From: Mucilaginibacter mali
Lineage (GTDB): Bacteria; Bacteroidota; Bacteroidia; Sphingobacteriales; Sphingobacteriaceae
Reading direction: 5' to 3'
Length of the DNA stretch: 64,000 bases
Assembly: GCF_013283875.1 (NCBI RefSeq)
Contig: NZ_CP054139.1
Coordinates: 4,154,001-4,218,000 of the forward strand
Shown here: piece after piece, positions 44,740 to 54,582 of the stretch
Numbering within the stretch: position 1 is the first letter of the stretch
How the letters are laid out: every line of letters starts with the position of its first letter
The notes under the pieces: generated by a model
The model's input: only the letters and a program-made list of their open reading frames with translations
Told to the model about the DNA's origin: nothing
Database searches by the model: none
Position numbers and translations under genes: made by a program

Positions 44740-45057
44740 TCATGAATCCCATTTTTGCTTATTGTATCTCTGTACATAGTCTTTTATTAAAAACCCGAAA
44801 CCTGAAATAACAATAAATACTGGCCAAAGTTGAATCGCATCACTAAAATCGGGGAGATGCATAAAGTCACTCGATCCATCGAAGATCCCGAATGAGTACA
44901 TACACATAGCTATACCAAAAATCACCAGCCCTATACCGGTAAGTTTGGTGTAGTCTTTGGAGGAACTTTTTTTCTTAACTTCCTTTGCCTTGTTGTTGCT
45001 TTTAGTATGGCTACGGATCCTTCTTCTTCGCCTATCCTGGCTATTTTCGTTACTCAT
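44740..45057 (-). CDS. Small membrane protein of unknown function
   Basis: 105 residues, not recognised. A very basic N-terminus (DRRRRRIRSH, then Lys-rich) is followed by two hydrophobic segments (GIGLVIFGIAMCMYSFGIF and LWPVFIVISGFGFLI) with a short acidic loop between. This is a membrane hairpin with a positively charged cytoplasmic N-terminus. It lies 96 bases before the export lipoprotein, on the same strand, so it could be the first gene of the polysaccharide transcript. Confidence 0.6.
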   Translation of the reverse strand: MSNENSQDRRRRRIRSHTKSNNKAKEVKKKSSSKDYTKLTGIGLVIFGIAMCMYSFGIFDGSSDFMHLPDFSDAIQLWPVFIVISGFGFLIKDYVQRYNKQKWDS

Positions 45058-45131
45058 ATTATGCTTGATAAATATAAAACTATTAGTGTTAAGTTACGAA
45101 TAATAGTTTCTTTAGATTTGCCGCGTTTGAA

Positions 45132-45443
45132 TTACGCCTGGCCCATTGTGTTGCCAAAATTCATCGGAAAACCAGACGGTTCCTGCTGAACTTTAATACG
45201 GCCATTTACAGCTTCAAATTTTTCTATATTATCCTCCAAGGCAGTAAGCAGCCGCTTCGCATGCTCCGGAGTTAATATTATCCTCGATTTTACTTTAGCT
45301 TTGGGAACCCCTGGCATTACCCTGATAAAATCCAATACAAACTCCGAGTTTGAATGTGTGATAATAGCCAGGTTAGAATAAATACCCTCTGCTATTTCTT
45401 CAGAAAGTTCAATATTTAATTGATTTTCGTTATTTTCTTCCAT
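45132..45443 (-). CDS. DUF3467-family protein
   Basis: 103 residues, close to the usual DUF3467 length. The sequence NAIITHSNSEFVLDF-type core is present as SNLAIITHSNSEFVLDFIRV, with the family's RIILTPEHAKRLLTALEDNI following. Function unknown; members are common beside rpoC in Bacteroidetes, as here (255 bases downstream of rpoC). A promoter candidate lies 27 bases upstream at 45470-45504. Confidence 0.85.
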   Translation of the reverse strand: MEENNENQLNIELSEEIAEGIYSNLAIITHSNSEFVLDFIRVMPGVPKAKVKSRIILTPEHAKRLLTALEDNIEKFEAVNGRIKVQQEPSGFPMNFGNTMGQA

Positions 45444-45469
45444 TAACCTTATATATATTCTATTATTTA

Positions 45470-45504
45470 CAAATTTATGTGTTTATTGTTAATAAACTAT
45501 CAAA
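45470..45504 (-). promoter_or_regulatory. Candidate promoter of the DUF3467 gene
   Basis: Minus strand: TTTG (45504-45501), 23 bases, then TAAATTTG (45477-45470), matching the Bacteroidetes -33/-7 pattern except that the spacer is longer than the usual 19-21. The -7 element is 27 bases before the ATG. Confidence 0.4.
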
Positions 45505-45578
45505 GTATAGTTTGTTAATCCACTGGTAATAAAAATTTAAAACCAGGGCTCAATAGTGTATTATGTTTAGTGTGATTA

Positions 45579-45596
45579 AAAAGCGTTAACGCTTTT
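45579..45596. repeat. Perfect 18-bp palindrome in the rpoC-DUF3467 spacer
   Basis: AAAAGCGTTAACGCTTTT is perfectly self-complementary and lies about 46 bases beyond the rpoC terminator hairpin. It could be an operator for the downstream gene or a second stop element. The rest of the 255-base spacer is A+T-rich without further features. Confidence 0.5.
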
Positions 45597-45641
45597 CAAG
45601 TTCAATATTTGAAATATAGCCCTGTAAGATGGCTTAAAACC

Positions 45642-45674
45642 AGCAGGGCCTTCCATAAAATGGAAAGCCCTGCT
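45642..45674 (-). terminator. Intrinsic terminator after rpoC
   Basis: A 14-base stem (AGCAGGGCTTTCCA on the minus strand, one G-U pair) around TTTTA is followed by GGTTTTAAG. The hairpin begins 25 bases after the rpoC stop codon and closes the ribosomal protein/RNA polymerase transcript. Confidence 0.75.
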
Positions 45675-45698
45675 AAATTAACAAATTATTTCGAATTA

Positions 45699-48600
45699 TT
45701 ATGCTTCTGCTTCTTCGGTCTTCGAAGCCATCAGCCGGTCAAATTCTTCCTGAGAACCTACGCGGATATTGTCGTATATACGCAACCCGGTTCCTGACGG
45801 AATTAAGTGCCCAACGATAACGTTCTCTTTCAGGCCAAGCATGCTGTCTCTCTTACCGGCTATCGCTGCTTCGTTCAGTACCTTGGTGGTTTCCTGGAAC
45901 GATGCCGCAGATATGAACGACTTGGTGCCTAACGAAGCCCTGGTGATACCCTGCAGGATAGGGCTTGAAGTAGCCGGGATAGCGTCCCTAACTTCAACCA
46001 GCTTCATATCCTTACGTTTCAGTACCGAGTTCTCATCGCGCAGTTTACGCAGCGATACGATCTGTCCTGATTTCAGGGTATTTGAATCGCCCGGATCGGT
46101 AACAACTTTCTTGTCGTAGATCTCGTCGTTCTCTATCATAAAGTCCCAGCCATCAACAGCTTCTCTTTCAAGGAAACGGGTATCGCCCGGATCTTCAATA
46201 GATACTTTCTGCATCATCTGGTGAACGATCACCTCAAAGTGCTTATCGTTGATCTTCACACCCTGTAAACGGTAAACCTCTTGTATACCATTCACCAGGT
46301 ACTCTTGCACGGCAGCAGGGCCTTTAATAGCCAGGATGTCGGCAGGAGAGATAGAACCGTCAGACAGTGGCATACCGGCTTTCACAAAGTCGTTATCCTG
46401 TACAAGGATGTGTTTTGAAAGTGGTACCAGGTATTTTTTAACCTGTCCGTCGCGCGATTCGATGGTCATCTCACGATTACCACGTTTCACACCACCTAAG
46501 GTTACCACACCGTCAATTTCGGTTACAACCGCAGGGTTGCTTGGGTTACGTGCTTCGAATAACTCGGTTACACGTGGCAAACCACCTGTAATATCTCGCG
46601 TTTTACCGGTTGAACGAGGGATCTTGGCAATAACCTGGCCGGTTTGTACCTTCTCACGCTCGTCAACAGCAATGTGCGCACCTACCGGGATGTTGTATCC
46701 TTTGATCAGGTTGCCTTTATTGTCAACTACCTGTATAGCAGGGTTTTTAGATTTATCGCGGGTGTCAATAATTACTTTTTCGCGGTGACCGGTTTGCTCG
46801 TCGCTTTCTTCGCGGAAGGTTACACCTTCCAATACAGCGTCGAATTGTACCTGGCCGGCAAATTCAGAGATAATTACCGCGTTGTACGGATCCCATGAAC
46901 AGATCTTGTCGCCACGGTTGATCTTGCTGCCATCCTTCACATACAGGTACGAACCGTATGGGATGTTGTTGGTCATGATCACCTTGTTGCTGCCTGCCTC
47001 CAGGATGCGGAATTCGCCCGAACGGCCCAGTACCACGTCTACCGCTCCGTCTTCCGGCGTTTCGAATGATACGGTACGTACGTTCTCAAATTCGATAATA
47101 CCTTCGTATTTAGCGTTGATCTGAGATTCGGCCGCGATGTTAGACGCGGTACCACCCACGTGGAATGTACGCAGGGTTAACTGTGTACCCGGCTCACCGA
47201 TTGACTGCGCTGCAATTACACCTACAGCCTCGCCGCGTTGAACGCGTTTACCACTGGCCAGGTTACGGCCATAGCAAAGCGCGCAAACACCACGTTTGCT
47301 TTCGCAGGTTAATACCGAACGGATCTCGATGCCTTCCAGCGGAGAGTTTTCGATGTTCTTGGCAATTTCTTCAGTGATATCCTGTCCGGCTTGTACTAAC
47401 AGTTCGCCGGTGATAGGGTCGTGCACTTCATGTAATGAAGTACGGCCCAGGATACGGTCATACAATGGTTCAACAATGTCCTCGTTATCTTTAAGGGCAG
47501 TGGTGAAGATACCACGTAAAGTACCGCAATCTGTTTCGCCAACGATCATGTCCTGCGCAACGTCATGTAAACGACGGGTCAGGTAACCAGCATCAGCCGT
47601 CTTTAACGCCGTATCCGCCAAACCTTTACGGGCACCGTGGGTAGAGATAAAGTACTCTAATACCGACAGACCTTCTTTAAAGTTTGAAAGGATCGGGTTC
47701 TCGATGATCTCGCCGCCTGAACCTGATTTCTGAGGTTTCGCCATCAGGCCACGCATACCTGCCAGCTGACGGATCTGCTCTTTAGAACCACGTGCACCCG
47801 AATCAAGCATCATGTAAACCGAGTTGAAGCCCTGGTTATCTGTACTCAGGATCTCCATTACGTTAGCGGTCAGCTTGTTATTGATACGGGTCCAGATATC
47901 GATGATCTGGTTGTAACGTTCGTTGTTGGTAATGAAACCCATGTTATAGTTGTTCATTACCTCTTCAACTTCTTTCGAAGCCTGGTCGATCAGGGTAACC
48001 TTCTGTGCAGGGATATTAATATCCTTCAGGTTAAACGATAAACCACCACGGAATGCCATCTGGAAACCTAACTCCTTAATATCATCAAGGAATTGGGCCG
48101 CGCGGGCCATACCGGTAGTTTTTACTACCTCGCCAATGATATCACGCAGTGATTTCTTGGTCAGCAGTTCGTTTATATAACCTACTTCTTCAGGCACATG
48201 CTGGTTAAACAGTACGCGGCCTACAGTAGTGTCGATCAGTTTATTTACGATGCTGCCGTCTTTCTCTTTCACGTTAGCTTTCACTTTAATGAAAGCGTGC
48301 AGGTCAAGTTTTTTCTCATTGTAAGCAATGATCACTTCCTCTGCAGAGTAGAACGAAAGGTTTTCACCTTTTACAACACGGGTAGCATCAGTTTTGCGGC
48401 CCTTAGTAATATAGTAAAGACCCAATACCATGTCCTGAGATGGTACAGTGATAGGCGTACCGTTAGCAGGGTTCAAAATATTGTGCGATGCCAGCATCAG
48501 GATCTGGGCTTCCAAAATTGCCGCGTTACCAAGTGGTACGTGCACGGCCATCTGGTCACCGTCAAAGTCGGCGTTGAACGCGGTACAGGTTAATGGGTGC

Positions 48601-49988
48601 AGCTGGATAGCTTTACCTTCCACCAGTTTAGGCTGGAAAGCCTGGATACCCAACCTGTGCAGCGTAGGCGCACGGTTAAGCAGTATCGGGTGGCCTTTCA
48701 GTACGTTTTCAAGGATATCCCAAACCAGCGGGTCTTTACGGTCAACAATTTTCTTTGCAGATTTTACTGTTTTAACCACACCACGCTCAATCATTTTGCG
48801 GATGATAAATGGTTTAAACAGCTCGGCTGCCATATCTTTTGGTAAACCGCACTCGTGCAGTTTAAGGTTAGGGCCTACCACAATTACCGAACGTGCCGAG
48901 TAGTCAACACGTTTACCCAGTAAGTTTTGACGGAAACGGCCTTGTTTACCTTTCAGAATGTCTGAGAGCGATTTCAGGGCACGGTTACCTTCCGTTTTAA
49001 CGGCATTAACTTTACGCGAGTTATCGAATAACGAATCCACAGCTTCCTGCAGCATACGTTTTTCGTTACGTAAGATCACCTCCGGCGCTTTGATCTCGAT
49101 CAAACGTTTCAAACGGTTGTTACGGATAATTACACGGCGGTAAAGGTCGTTCAGATCTGAAGTAGCGAAACGGCCACCTTCCAGTGGTACTAACGGGCGC
49201 AGTTCAGGCGGGATAACCGGAACGATCTTCACGATCATCCACTCAGGGTTATTCTCGATACGGCCTTGTGCTTCGCGGAAAGCTTCAACAACCTGCAGGC
49301 GCTTCAAAGCTTCGTTTTTACGTTGCTGTGAGGTTTCGTTTGCAGCCTGGTGGCGCAGATCGTATGATAATTGGTCAAGGTCAAGGCGTTTCAGCAATTC
49401 TTCCAATGCTTCGGCACCCATTTTGGCCACAAATTTCTGCGGGTCTTTATCGTCAAGATATTGGTTCTCTTTTGGCAGGGTATCCAAAACGTCCAGGTAT
49501 TCTTCCTCGGTCAGGAAGTCCATAGCACTGATACCGTCAGCTTCTTTAATACCTGGCTGAATTACTACATAACGTTCGTAGTAGATGATCAGGTCGAGCT
49601 TTTTAGTAGGTAAGCCCAGCAGGTAACCAATTTTGTTTGGTAACGAACGGAAATACCAGATATGCGCAACAGGCACCACCAGGTTGATGTGGCCCATACG
49701 CTCGCGACGAACCTTCTTCTCGGTTACTTCAACACCGCAACGGTCGCACACGATACCCTTGTAACGGATACGTTTGTACTTACCGCAATGGCACTCATAG
49801 TCTTTTACCGGACCGAAGATACGCTCGCAGAATAAACCATCACGCTCGGGCTTGTAGGTCCGGTAGTTAATGGTTTCTGGTTTTAAAACTTCACCGCTCG
49901 AACGCTCAAGGATAGACTCTGGCGAGGCTAAACTGATGGTAATGGTGGTGAAATTGCTTTTTATTTTATTATCCTTTTTGTAAGACAT
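45699..49988 (-). CDS. rpoC: DNA-directed RNA polymerase subunit beta'
   Basis: 1429 residues, the normal length in Bacteroidetes. N-terminal zinc-binding CHCGKYKR...CDRCG, DNA-clamp region, the catalytic NADFDGDQMAVH motif, and the bridge helix/trigger loop region (TLRTFHVGGTAS) are present. The C-terminal GTGLRIYDNIRVGS segment precedes an acidic end. It follows rpoB after 147 bases containing an imperfect palindrome. It ends before a clear terminator. Confidence 0.99.
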   Translation of the reverse strand: MSYKKDNKIKSNFTTITISLASPESILERSSGEVLKPETINYRTYKPERDGLFCERIFGPVKDYECHCGKYKRIRYKGIVCDRCGVEVTEKKVRRERMGHINLVVPVAHIWYFRSLPNKIGYLLGLPTKKLDLIIYYERYVVIQPGIKEADGISAMDFLTEEEYLDVLDTLPKENQYLDDKDPQKFVAKMGAEALEELLKRLDLDQLSYDLRHQAANETSQQRKNEALKRLQVVEAFREAQGRIENNPEWMIVKIVPVIPPELRPLVPLEGGRFATSDLNDLYRRVIIRNNRLKRLIEIKAPEVILRNEKRMLQEAVDSLFDNSRKVNAVKTEGNRALKSLSDILKGKQGRFRQNLLGKRVDYSARSVIVVGPNLKLHECGLPKDMAAELFKPFIIRKMIERGVVKTVKSAKKIVDRKDPLVWDILENVLKGHPILLNRAPTLHRLGIQAFQPKLVEGKAIQLHPLTCTAFNADFDGDQMAVHVPLGNAAILEAQILMLASHNILNPANGTPITVPSQDMVLGLYYITKGRKTDATRVVKGENLSFYSAEEVIIAYNEKKLDLHAFIKVKANVKEKDGSIVNKLIDTTVGRVLFNQHVPEEVGYINELLTKKSLRDIIGEVVKTTGMARAAQFLDDIKELGFQMAFRGGLSFNLKDINIPAQKVTLIDQASKEVEEVMNNYNMGFITNNERYNQIIDIWTRINNKLTANVMEILSTDNQGFNSVYMMLDSGARGSKEQIRQLAGMRGLMAKPQKSGSGGEIIENPILSNFKEGLSVLEYFISTHGARKGLADTALKTADAGYLTRRLHDVAQDMIVGETDCGTLRGIFTTALKDNEDIVEPLYDRILGRTSLHEVHDPITGELLVQAGQDITEEIAKNIENSPLEGIEIRSVLTCESKRGVCALCYGRNLASGKRVQRGEAVGVIAAQSIGEPGTQLTLRTFHVGGTASNIAAESQINAKYEGIIEFENVRTVSFETPEDGAVDVVLGRSGEFRILEAGSNKVIMTNNIPYGSYLYVKDGSKINRGDKICSWDPYNAVIISEFAGQVQFDAVLEGVTFREESDEQTGHREKVIIDTRDKSKNPAIQVVDNKGNLIKGYNIPVGAHIAVDEREKVQTGQVIAKIPRSTGKTRDITGGLPRVTELFEARNPSNPAVVTEIDGVVTLGGVKRGNREMTIESRDGQVKKYLVPLSKHILVQDNDFVKAGMPLSDGSISPADILAIKGPAAVQEYLVNGIQEVYRLQGVKINDKHFEVIVHQMMQKVSIEDPGDTRFLEREAVDGWDFMIENDEIYDKKVVTDPGDSNTLKSGQIVSLRKLRDENSVLKRKDMKLVEVRDAIPATSSPILQGITRASLGTKSFISAASFQETTKVLNEAAIAGKRDSMLGLKENVIVGHLIPSGTGLRIYDNIRVGSQEEFDRLMASKTEEAEA

Positions 49989-50022
49989 ATTTCTTTTTTT
50001 AAAGGTATTTTTTTGTTAGCTC

Positions 50023-50128
50023 AAAGGTGAAAGGCCAAAGGTGAAAGGTTTTTCCCTTCCTCATTAATCGGGATGAGAGGTAAAAAGATAAGGCACCTTT
50101 CACCTTTATCCTTTTACCTTTCACCTCT
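50023..50128. repeat. Imperfect palindrome in the rpoB-rpoC spacer
   Basis: Left arm 50023-50049 is made of AAAGGTGAAAGG words; right arm 50095-50128 is its reverse complement with a 6-base length difference. The arms share AAAGGTGAAAGGT exactly. The transcript would fold into a long stem between the two cistrons. See the related but sequence-unrelated palindromes in neighbouring spacers. Confidence 0.7.
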
Positions 50129-50135
50129 TTCAACC

Positions 50136-53100
50136 TTATTCTAAGGTGATATCCAAACCTAAGCCGCGTAACTCGTGAACCAATACGTTGAATGATTCTG
50201 GTACTGATGGTGTAGGCAGGTTTTCGCCTTTAACAATAGCTTCGTATGTTTTGGCACGGCCAATAACGTCGTCAGACTTAACGGTTAAGATCTCCTGCAG
50301 GATGTTAGCTGCACCGAATGCCTCTAACGCCCAAACCTCCATCTCACCAAAACGCTGACCACCGAACTGTGCCTTACCACCCAATGGCTGTTGAGTGATC
50401 AAAGAGTACGGGCCTATAGAACGGGCGTGCATCTTATCGTCAACCATGTGGCCCAGTTTCAGCATGTAGATGATACCTACAGTAGTTTGCTGATCGAAGC
50501 GCTCACCTGTTAAACCATTGTATAAGTAAGTACGGCCCGATTCTGGTACGCCTGCTTTAGCAATCCACTCTTCTACCTGCTCGTGGCTTGCGCCATCGAA
50601 AATCGGGGTAGCGAATTTCATACCCAGCTCTTTACCGGCCCAGCCCAATACAGTTTCGTAGATCTGGCCAAGGTTCATACGTGAAGGTACACCCAGCGGG
50701 TTCAACACAATATCAACCGGGGTACCGTCTTCCAGGAATGGCATGTCCTCATCGCGAACGATGCGGGCAACAATACCTTTGTTACCGTGGCGGCCGGCCA
50801 TTTTATCACCAACTTTAAGCTTACGCTTTTTAGCGATGTAAACTTTAGCCATTTGTACAATACCCGATGGCAGCTCGTCGCCTACGCTGATCGCGAATTT
50901 ATCGCGGCGGTAAGCACCCAGTTCTTCGTTCAGCTTAATGTTGAAGTTGTGCAACAGGGCTTTGATCTGATCGTTCTTGTCGTCGTCGGTAGTCCACTTG
51001 GTTGGGTTGATGTTATCGTAAGGTAACTCAGCCAGCATTTTCTGGGTGAATTTAACACCTTTAGCAATCAACAGTTCCTTGTAAACATTGTACACACCTT
51101 GCGATGTTTTACCGTTAACAATTTCAAACAGTTTATCAACCAGTGTATTCTTCAGTTCTTTAACTGCTTTATCGTGTTTGGTATCCAGTTTTTCTAACTG
51201 TGCTTTTTCTTCGGCTTTCGAAGTCTTTTTAGCACGGCTGAACAACTTGGTATCGATAACCACACCGGCGATAGACGGAGGTGTTTTTAAAGACGCGTCT
51301 TTAACATCACCTGCTTTATCACCAAATATGGCACGTAACAGTTTTTCTTCCGGTGATGGGTCTGATTCACCTTTAGGGGTGATCTTACCGATCAGGATAT
51401 CGCCTTCCTTAACCTCGGCGCCTACACGGATGATACCGTCTTCGTCCAGGTCTTTGGTAGCTTCTTCCGATACGTTCGGGATATCCGGTGTCAATTCCTC
51501 TTCACCGCGTTTTGTATCACGTACTTCCAGTTCAAACTCCTCGATGTGCAACGAAGTGAAGATATCCTGCGATACCACACGTTCCGAGATCACGATCGCA
51601 TCCTCAAAGTTGTAACCTTGCCAAGGCATGAATGCCACTTTAAGGTTACGGCCAAGGGCTAACTCGCCATCCTGTGTTGCATATCCTTCGCAAAGTACCT
51701 GTCCTTTTTCAACCTTCTGGCCCTTCTTAACGATAGGCTTCAGGTTCATGGTAGTACTTTGGTTGGTCTTTTTGAACTTGGTCAGTTGGTAAGTTTTGGT
51801 GTCGCCATCAAATGAGACCAGCCTGTCAAGCTCGTTACGGTCGTAACGGATCTTAATTTCGTTTGCGTCAACATACTCAACCACACCATCGCCTTCTGCG
51901 TTGATCAGCGTGCGCGAATCTTTAGCTACACGGCCTTCCAGACCAGTACCTACAATTGGCGACTCCGGACGCAGCAATGGCACGGCCTGGCGTTGCATGT
52001 TCGAACCCATCAGGGCACGGTTAGCGTCATCATGTTCTAAGAACGGGATAAGCGAAGCCGCGATTGATGTGATCTGGTTTGGCGCAACGTCCATGTAATC
52101 CAGTTTTTCCGGCTCAATTACCGGGAAGTCGCCTTCATAACGTGCTTTTACGCGCGGGTTCTCAAAAATACCCTTATCATCGTAATAAGCGTTGGCCTGG
52201 CCTATGGTTTTACCGTCCTCATCTTCTGCCGACAGGTAAATTACTTCTTCTTCAACCTTAACCTTACCTTCAACCACACGTTTGTACGGGGTTTCGATAA
52301 AGCCCAGGTTATTGATCTTGGCGTGTACGCACAGCGACGAGATCAGACCGATGTTCGGGCCTTCAGGTGTCTCGATGGTACATAACCTGCCGTAGTGGGT
52401 GTAGTGAACGTCACGAACCTCGAAACCGGCACGCTCGCGCGACAGACCACCCGGCCCCAGGGCCGACAGACGACGCTTGTGCGTGATCTCTGCCAGTGGG
52501 TTGGTCTGGTCCATAAACTGCGATAGCTGGTTGGTACCGAAGAACGAGTTGATCACTGATGACAGTGTACGCGCGTTGATCAGATCGGTTGGTGTGAACA
52601 CCTCGTTATCACGAATGTTCATACGCTCGCGGATGGTACGTGCCATACGCGCTAAACCTACACCAAACTGTGCATACAATTGCTCACCAACGGTACGTAC
52701 ACGACGGTTTGACAAGTGGTCGATATCATCCACCTCGGCTTTAGAGTTGATCAGTTTGATCAGGTATTTAACGATAGCGATAATGTCCTGTTTGGTCAGT
52801 ACCTTAATATCGTTAGATGTATCCATCTTCAGCTTACGGTTGATGCGGTAGCGGCCAACATCGCCCAAGTCGTAACGTTTGTCAGAGAAGAACAAACGAT
52901 CGATGATACCACGTGCTGTTTCTTCATCAGGTGGTTCAGCGTTACGTAATTGACGGTAGATGTGTTCAACCGCTTCTTTCTCTGAGTTAGAGGTATCCTT
53001 TTGTAAGGTATTATATATAATGGTATAATCACCGCTGGTGGCCGAATCTTCCTTGTTCAGGATGATGGTTTTCACACCTGCGTCGATGATCATATCGATA

Positions 53101-53939
53101 TGGTCGTCTTCTAAAACGGTCTCGCGCTCAAGGATGATCTCGTTACGGTCGATAGATACCACTTCACCGGTATCCTCGTCCACAAAGTCTTCCACCCATT
53201 TTTTAAGCACCCTTGCGGCAAGCTTACGGCCAATAAATTTCTTTAAACCGCTTTTGCTTACTTTTACTTCGTCGGCCAGTTCAAACAATTCCAGGATGTC
53301 TTTATCCGAATCATAACCGATGGCGCGCAGCAAGGTAGTAACCGGGAATTTCTTCTTACGGTCGATATATGCATACATCACGTTGTTAACGTCTGTAGCA
53401 AACTCGATCCACGAACCTTTGAAAGGGATTACACGGGCCGAGTATAATTTAGTACCGTTAGTGTGGCGGCTTTGGCCGAAGAATACACCAGGCGAACGGT
53501 GTAATTGCGATACAATTACACGCTCGGCGCCATTGATAACAAAAGTACCTTTAGGGGTCATGTATGGGATGGTACCCAGGTACACGTCTTGTACAATTGT
53601 CTCAAAGTCTTCGTGCTCCTCGTCGTTACAAGATAGGCGCAGCTTGGCTTTTAAAGGCACACTGTAAGTTAAACCGCGCTCGATACACTCTTGTATATCG
53701 TAACGTGGCGGATCAATAAAGTAATCAAGAAACTCTAAAACAAAGATGTTCCTTGAGTCAGAAATCGGGAAGTTTTCGGCAAATACTTTAAACAGCCCTT
53801 CTTTATAACGGTTGTCTGAAGTAGTTTCCAGTTGGAAAAATTCCCTGAAAGATTGCAACTGCACATCCAGGAAGTCGGGGTAATCAATTACGTGCCTGCT
53901 GGTTGCAAAGTTTACTCTTTTATTTGTTGTGTTTGCCAA
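50136..53939 (-). CDS. rpoB: DNA-directed RNA polymerase subunit beta
   Basis: 1267 residues, normal for Bacteroidetes. Rifampicin-site region NQLSQFMDQTNPLAEITHKR and LSALGPGGLSRERA, the GYNFEDAIVISE segment, and the GDKMAGRHGNKG motif are all intact. The start is TTG at 53939: the frame is closed by a stop 15 bases upstream, and the protein must begin ANTTNKRVNF as in relatives. A TTG start in a core gene is unusual and may lower or tune translation. It lies 195 bases after rplL. Confidence 0.99.
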   Translation of the reverse strand: MANTTNKRVNFATSRHVIDYPDFLDVQLQSFREFFQLETTSDNRYKEGLFKVFAENFPISDSRNIFVLEFLDYFIDPPRYDIQECIERGLTYSVPLKAKLRLSCNDEEHEDFETIVQDVYLGTIPYMTPKGTFVINGAERVIVSQLHRSPGVFFGQSRHTNGTKLYSARVIPFKGSWIEFATDVNNVMYAYIDRKKKFPVTTLLRAIGYDSDKDILELFELADEVKVSKSGLKKFIGRKLAARVLKKWVEDFVDEDTGEVVSIDRNEIILERETVLEDDHIDMIIDAGVKTIILNKEDSATSGDYTIIYNTLQKDTSNSEKEAVEHIYRQLRNAEPPDEETARGIIDRLFFSDKRYDLGDVGRYRINRKLKMDTSNDIKVLTKQDIIAIVKYLIKLINSKAEVDDIDHLSNRRVRTVGEQLYAQFGVGLARMARTIRERMNIRDNEVFTPTDLINARTLSSVINSFFGTNQLSQFMDQTNPLAEITHKRRLSALGPGGLSRERAGFEVRDVHYTHYGRLCTIETPEGPNIGLISSLCVHAKINNLGFIETPYKRVVEGKVKVEEEVIYLSAEDEDGKTIGQANAYYDDKGIFENPRVKARYEGDFPVIEPEKLDYMDVAPNQITSIAASLIPFLEHDDANRALMGSNMQRQAVPLLRPESPIVGTGLEGRVAKDSRTLINAEGDGVVEYVDANEIKIRYDRNELDRLVSFDGDTKTYQLTKFKKTNQSTTMNLKPIVKKGQKVEKGQVLCEGYATQDGELALGRNLKVAFMPWQGYNFEDAIVISERVVSQDIFTSLHIEEFELEVRDTKRGEEELTPDIPNVSEEATKDLDEDGIIRVGAEVKEGDILIGKITPKGESDPSPEEKLLRAIFGDKAGDVKDASLKTPPSIAGVVIDTKLFSRAKKTSKAEEKAQLEKLDTKHDKAVKELKNTLVDKLFEIVNGKTSQGVYNVYKELLIAKGVKFTQKMLAELPYDNINPTKWTTDDDKNDQIKALLHNFNIKLNEELGAYRRDKFAISVGDELPSGIVQMAKVYIAKKRKLKVGDKMAGRHGNKGIVARIVRDEDMPFLEDGTPVDIVLNPLGVPSRMNLGQIYETVLGWAGKELGMKFATPIFDGASHEQVEEWIAKAGVPESGRTYLYNGLTGERFDQQTTVGIIYMLKLGHMVDDKMHARSIGPYSLITQQPLGGKAQFGGQRFGEMEVWALEAFGAANILQEILTVKSDDVIGRAKTYEAIVKGENLPTPSVPESFNVLVHELRGLGLDITLE

Positions 53940-53967
53940 GGGATTATAATTTTAAGTCTATTATTTG

Positions 53968-54057
53968 TAGATGTGAGATGTGAGATTTGAGACGTGAGAT
54001 ATGAAATTGCCTTTATACGGGCTTTTCTCACATCTCAAATCTCATATCTCAAATCTA
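53968..54057. repeat. Long imperfect palindrome before rpoB
   Basis: Arms 53968-53998 and 54027-54057 match at 28 of 31 positions around a 28-base loop. Each arm is built from repeated TGAGAT-type words. It lies in the rplL-rpoB spacer, 29 bases before the rpoB start, so the leader of rpoB would be strongly structured. Confidence 0.8.
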
Positions 54058-54078
54058 TAAAACATTATAAACGGCAAT

Positions 54079-54107
54079 AGACCCCGACCAAAAAAGGTCC
54101 GGGGTCT
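54079..54107 (-). terminator. Candidate attenuator between rplL and rpoB
   Basis: An 11-base G+C-rich stem with one bulged base (AGACCCCGGACC / GGTCGGGGTCT on the minus strand) closes a short T-rich loop 28 bases after the rplL stop. No strong U tract follows on the minus strand, so partial termination or RNA processing fits better than a full stop, as known for the rplL-rpoB attenuator in E. coli. Confidence 0.55.
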
Positions 54108-54134
54108 TTATGCTTTAGGTGCTATTGGGTTAAA

Positions 54135-54518
54135 TTACTTAACCTCAACTACAGCTCCTGCTTCTTCTAATTGTTGTTTCAAGCTTGCAGCTTCTTCTTT
54201 AGTTACACCAGTTTTTAATTCTTTAGGTGCACCGTCAACTAAGTCTTTAGCTTCTTTCAAGCCTAAGCCAGTCAGGTCTTTTACTAATTTAACAACTGCT
54301 AATTTAGCGCCACCAGCTTCTTTCAGGATAACGTCAAATGAAGTTTGTTCTGCAGCAGCAGCAGGAGCGTCATCGCCACCAGCTGGGGCAGCAGCAACAG
54401 CTACTGCAGCAGCAGCAGGCTCAATACCGTACTCGTCTTTTAAGATTTGAGCTAACTCGTTAACTTCTTTTACTGTTAAGTTTACTAACTGTTCAGCAAA
54501 TGATTTTAAATCCGCCAT
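54135..54518 (-). CDS. rplL: 50S ribosomal protein L7/L12
   Basis: 127 residues. N-terminal dimerisation helices, an Ala/Gly/Pro-rich hinge near residues 36-56, and a C-terminal domain (FDVILKEAGGAKLAVVKLVK and GLGLKEAKDLVDGAPK) that recruits translation factors such as EF-Tu and EF-G. It is 64 bases after rplJ, whose product L10 anchors it on the ribosome. Confidence 0.98.
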   Translation of the reverse strand: MADLKSFAEQLVNLTVKEVNELAQILKDEYGIEPAAAAVAVAAAPAGGDDAPAAAAEQTSFDVILKEAGGAKLAVVKLVKDLTGLGLKEAKDLVDGAPKELKTGVTKEEAASLKQQLEEAGAVVEVK

Positions 54519-54582
54519 TTTATTTAATTTTTTACTTTAATGCTTTTTGTTTTAATGTCATGCTTAACTTGAGGTGCATGAA

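Noticed and set aside
46336..46788. Long plus-strand frames opposite rpoC and rpoB (also 48448-48903, 51088-51615)
   Set aside because: Antisense frames over highly conserved genes, with Ser/Arg-rich composition typical of such shadows.
54052..54059. TAGATTTG on the minus strand before rpoB
   Set aside because: It matches the -7 consensus but lies inside the palindrome arm and has no -33 element at the right distance.
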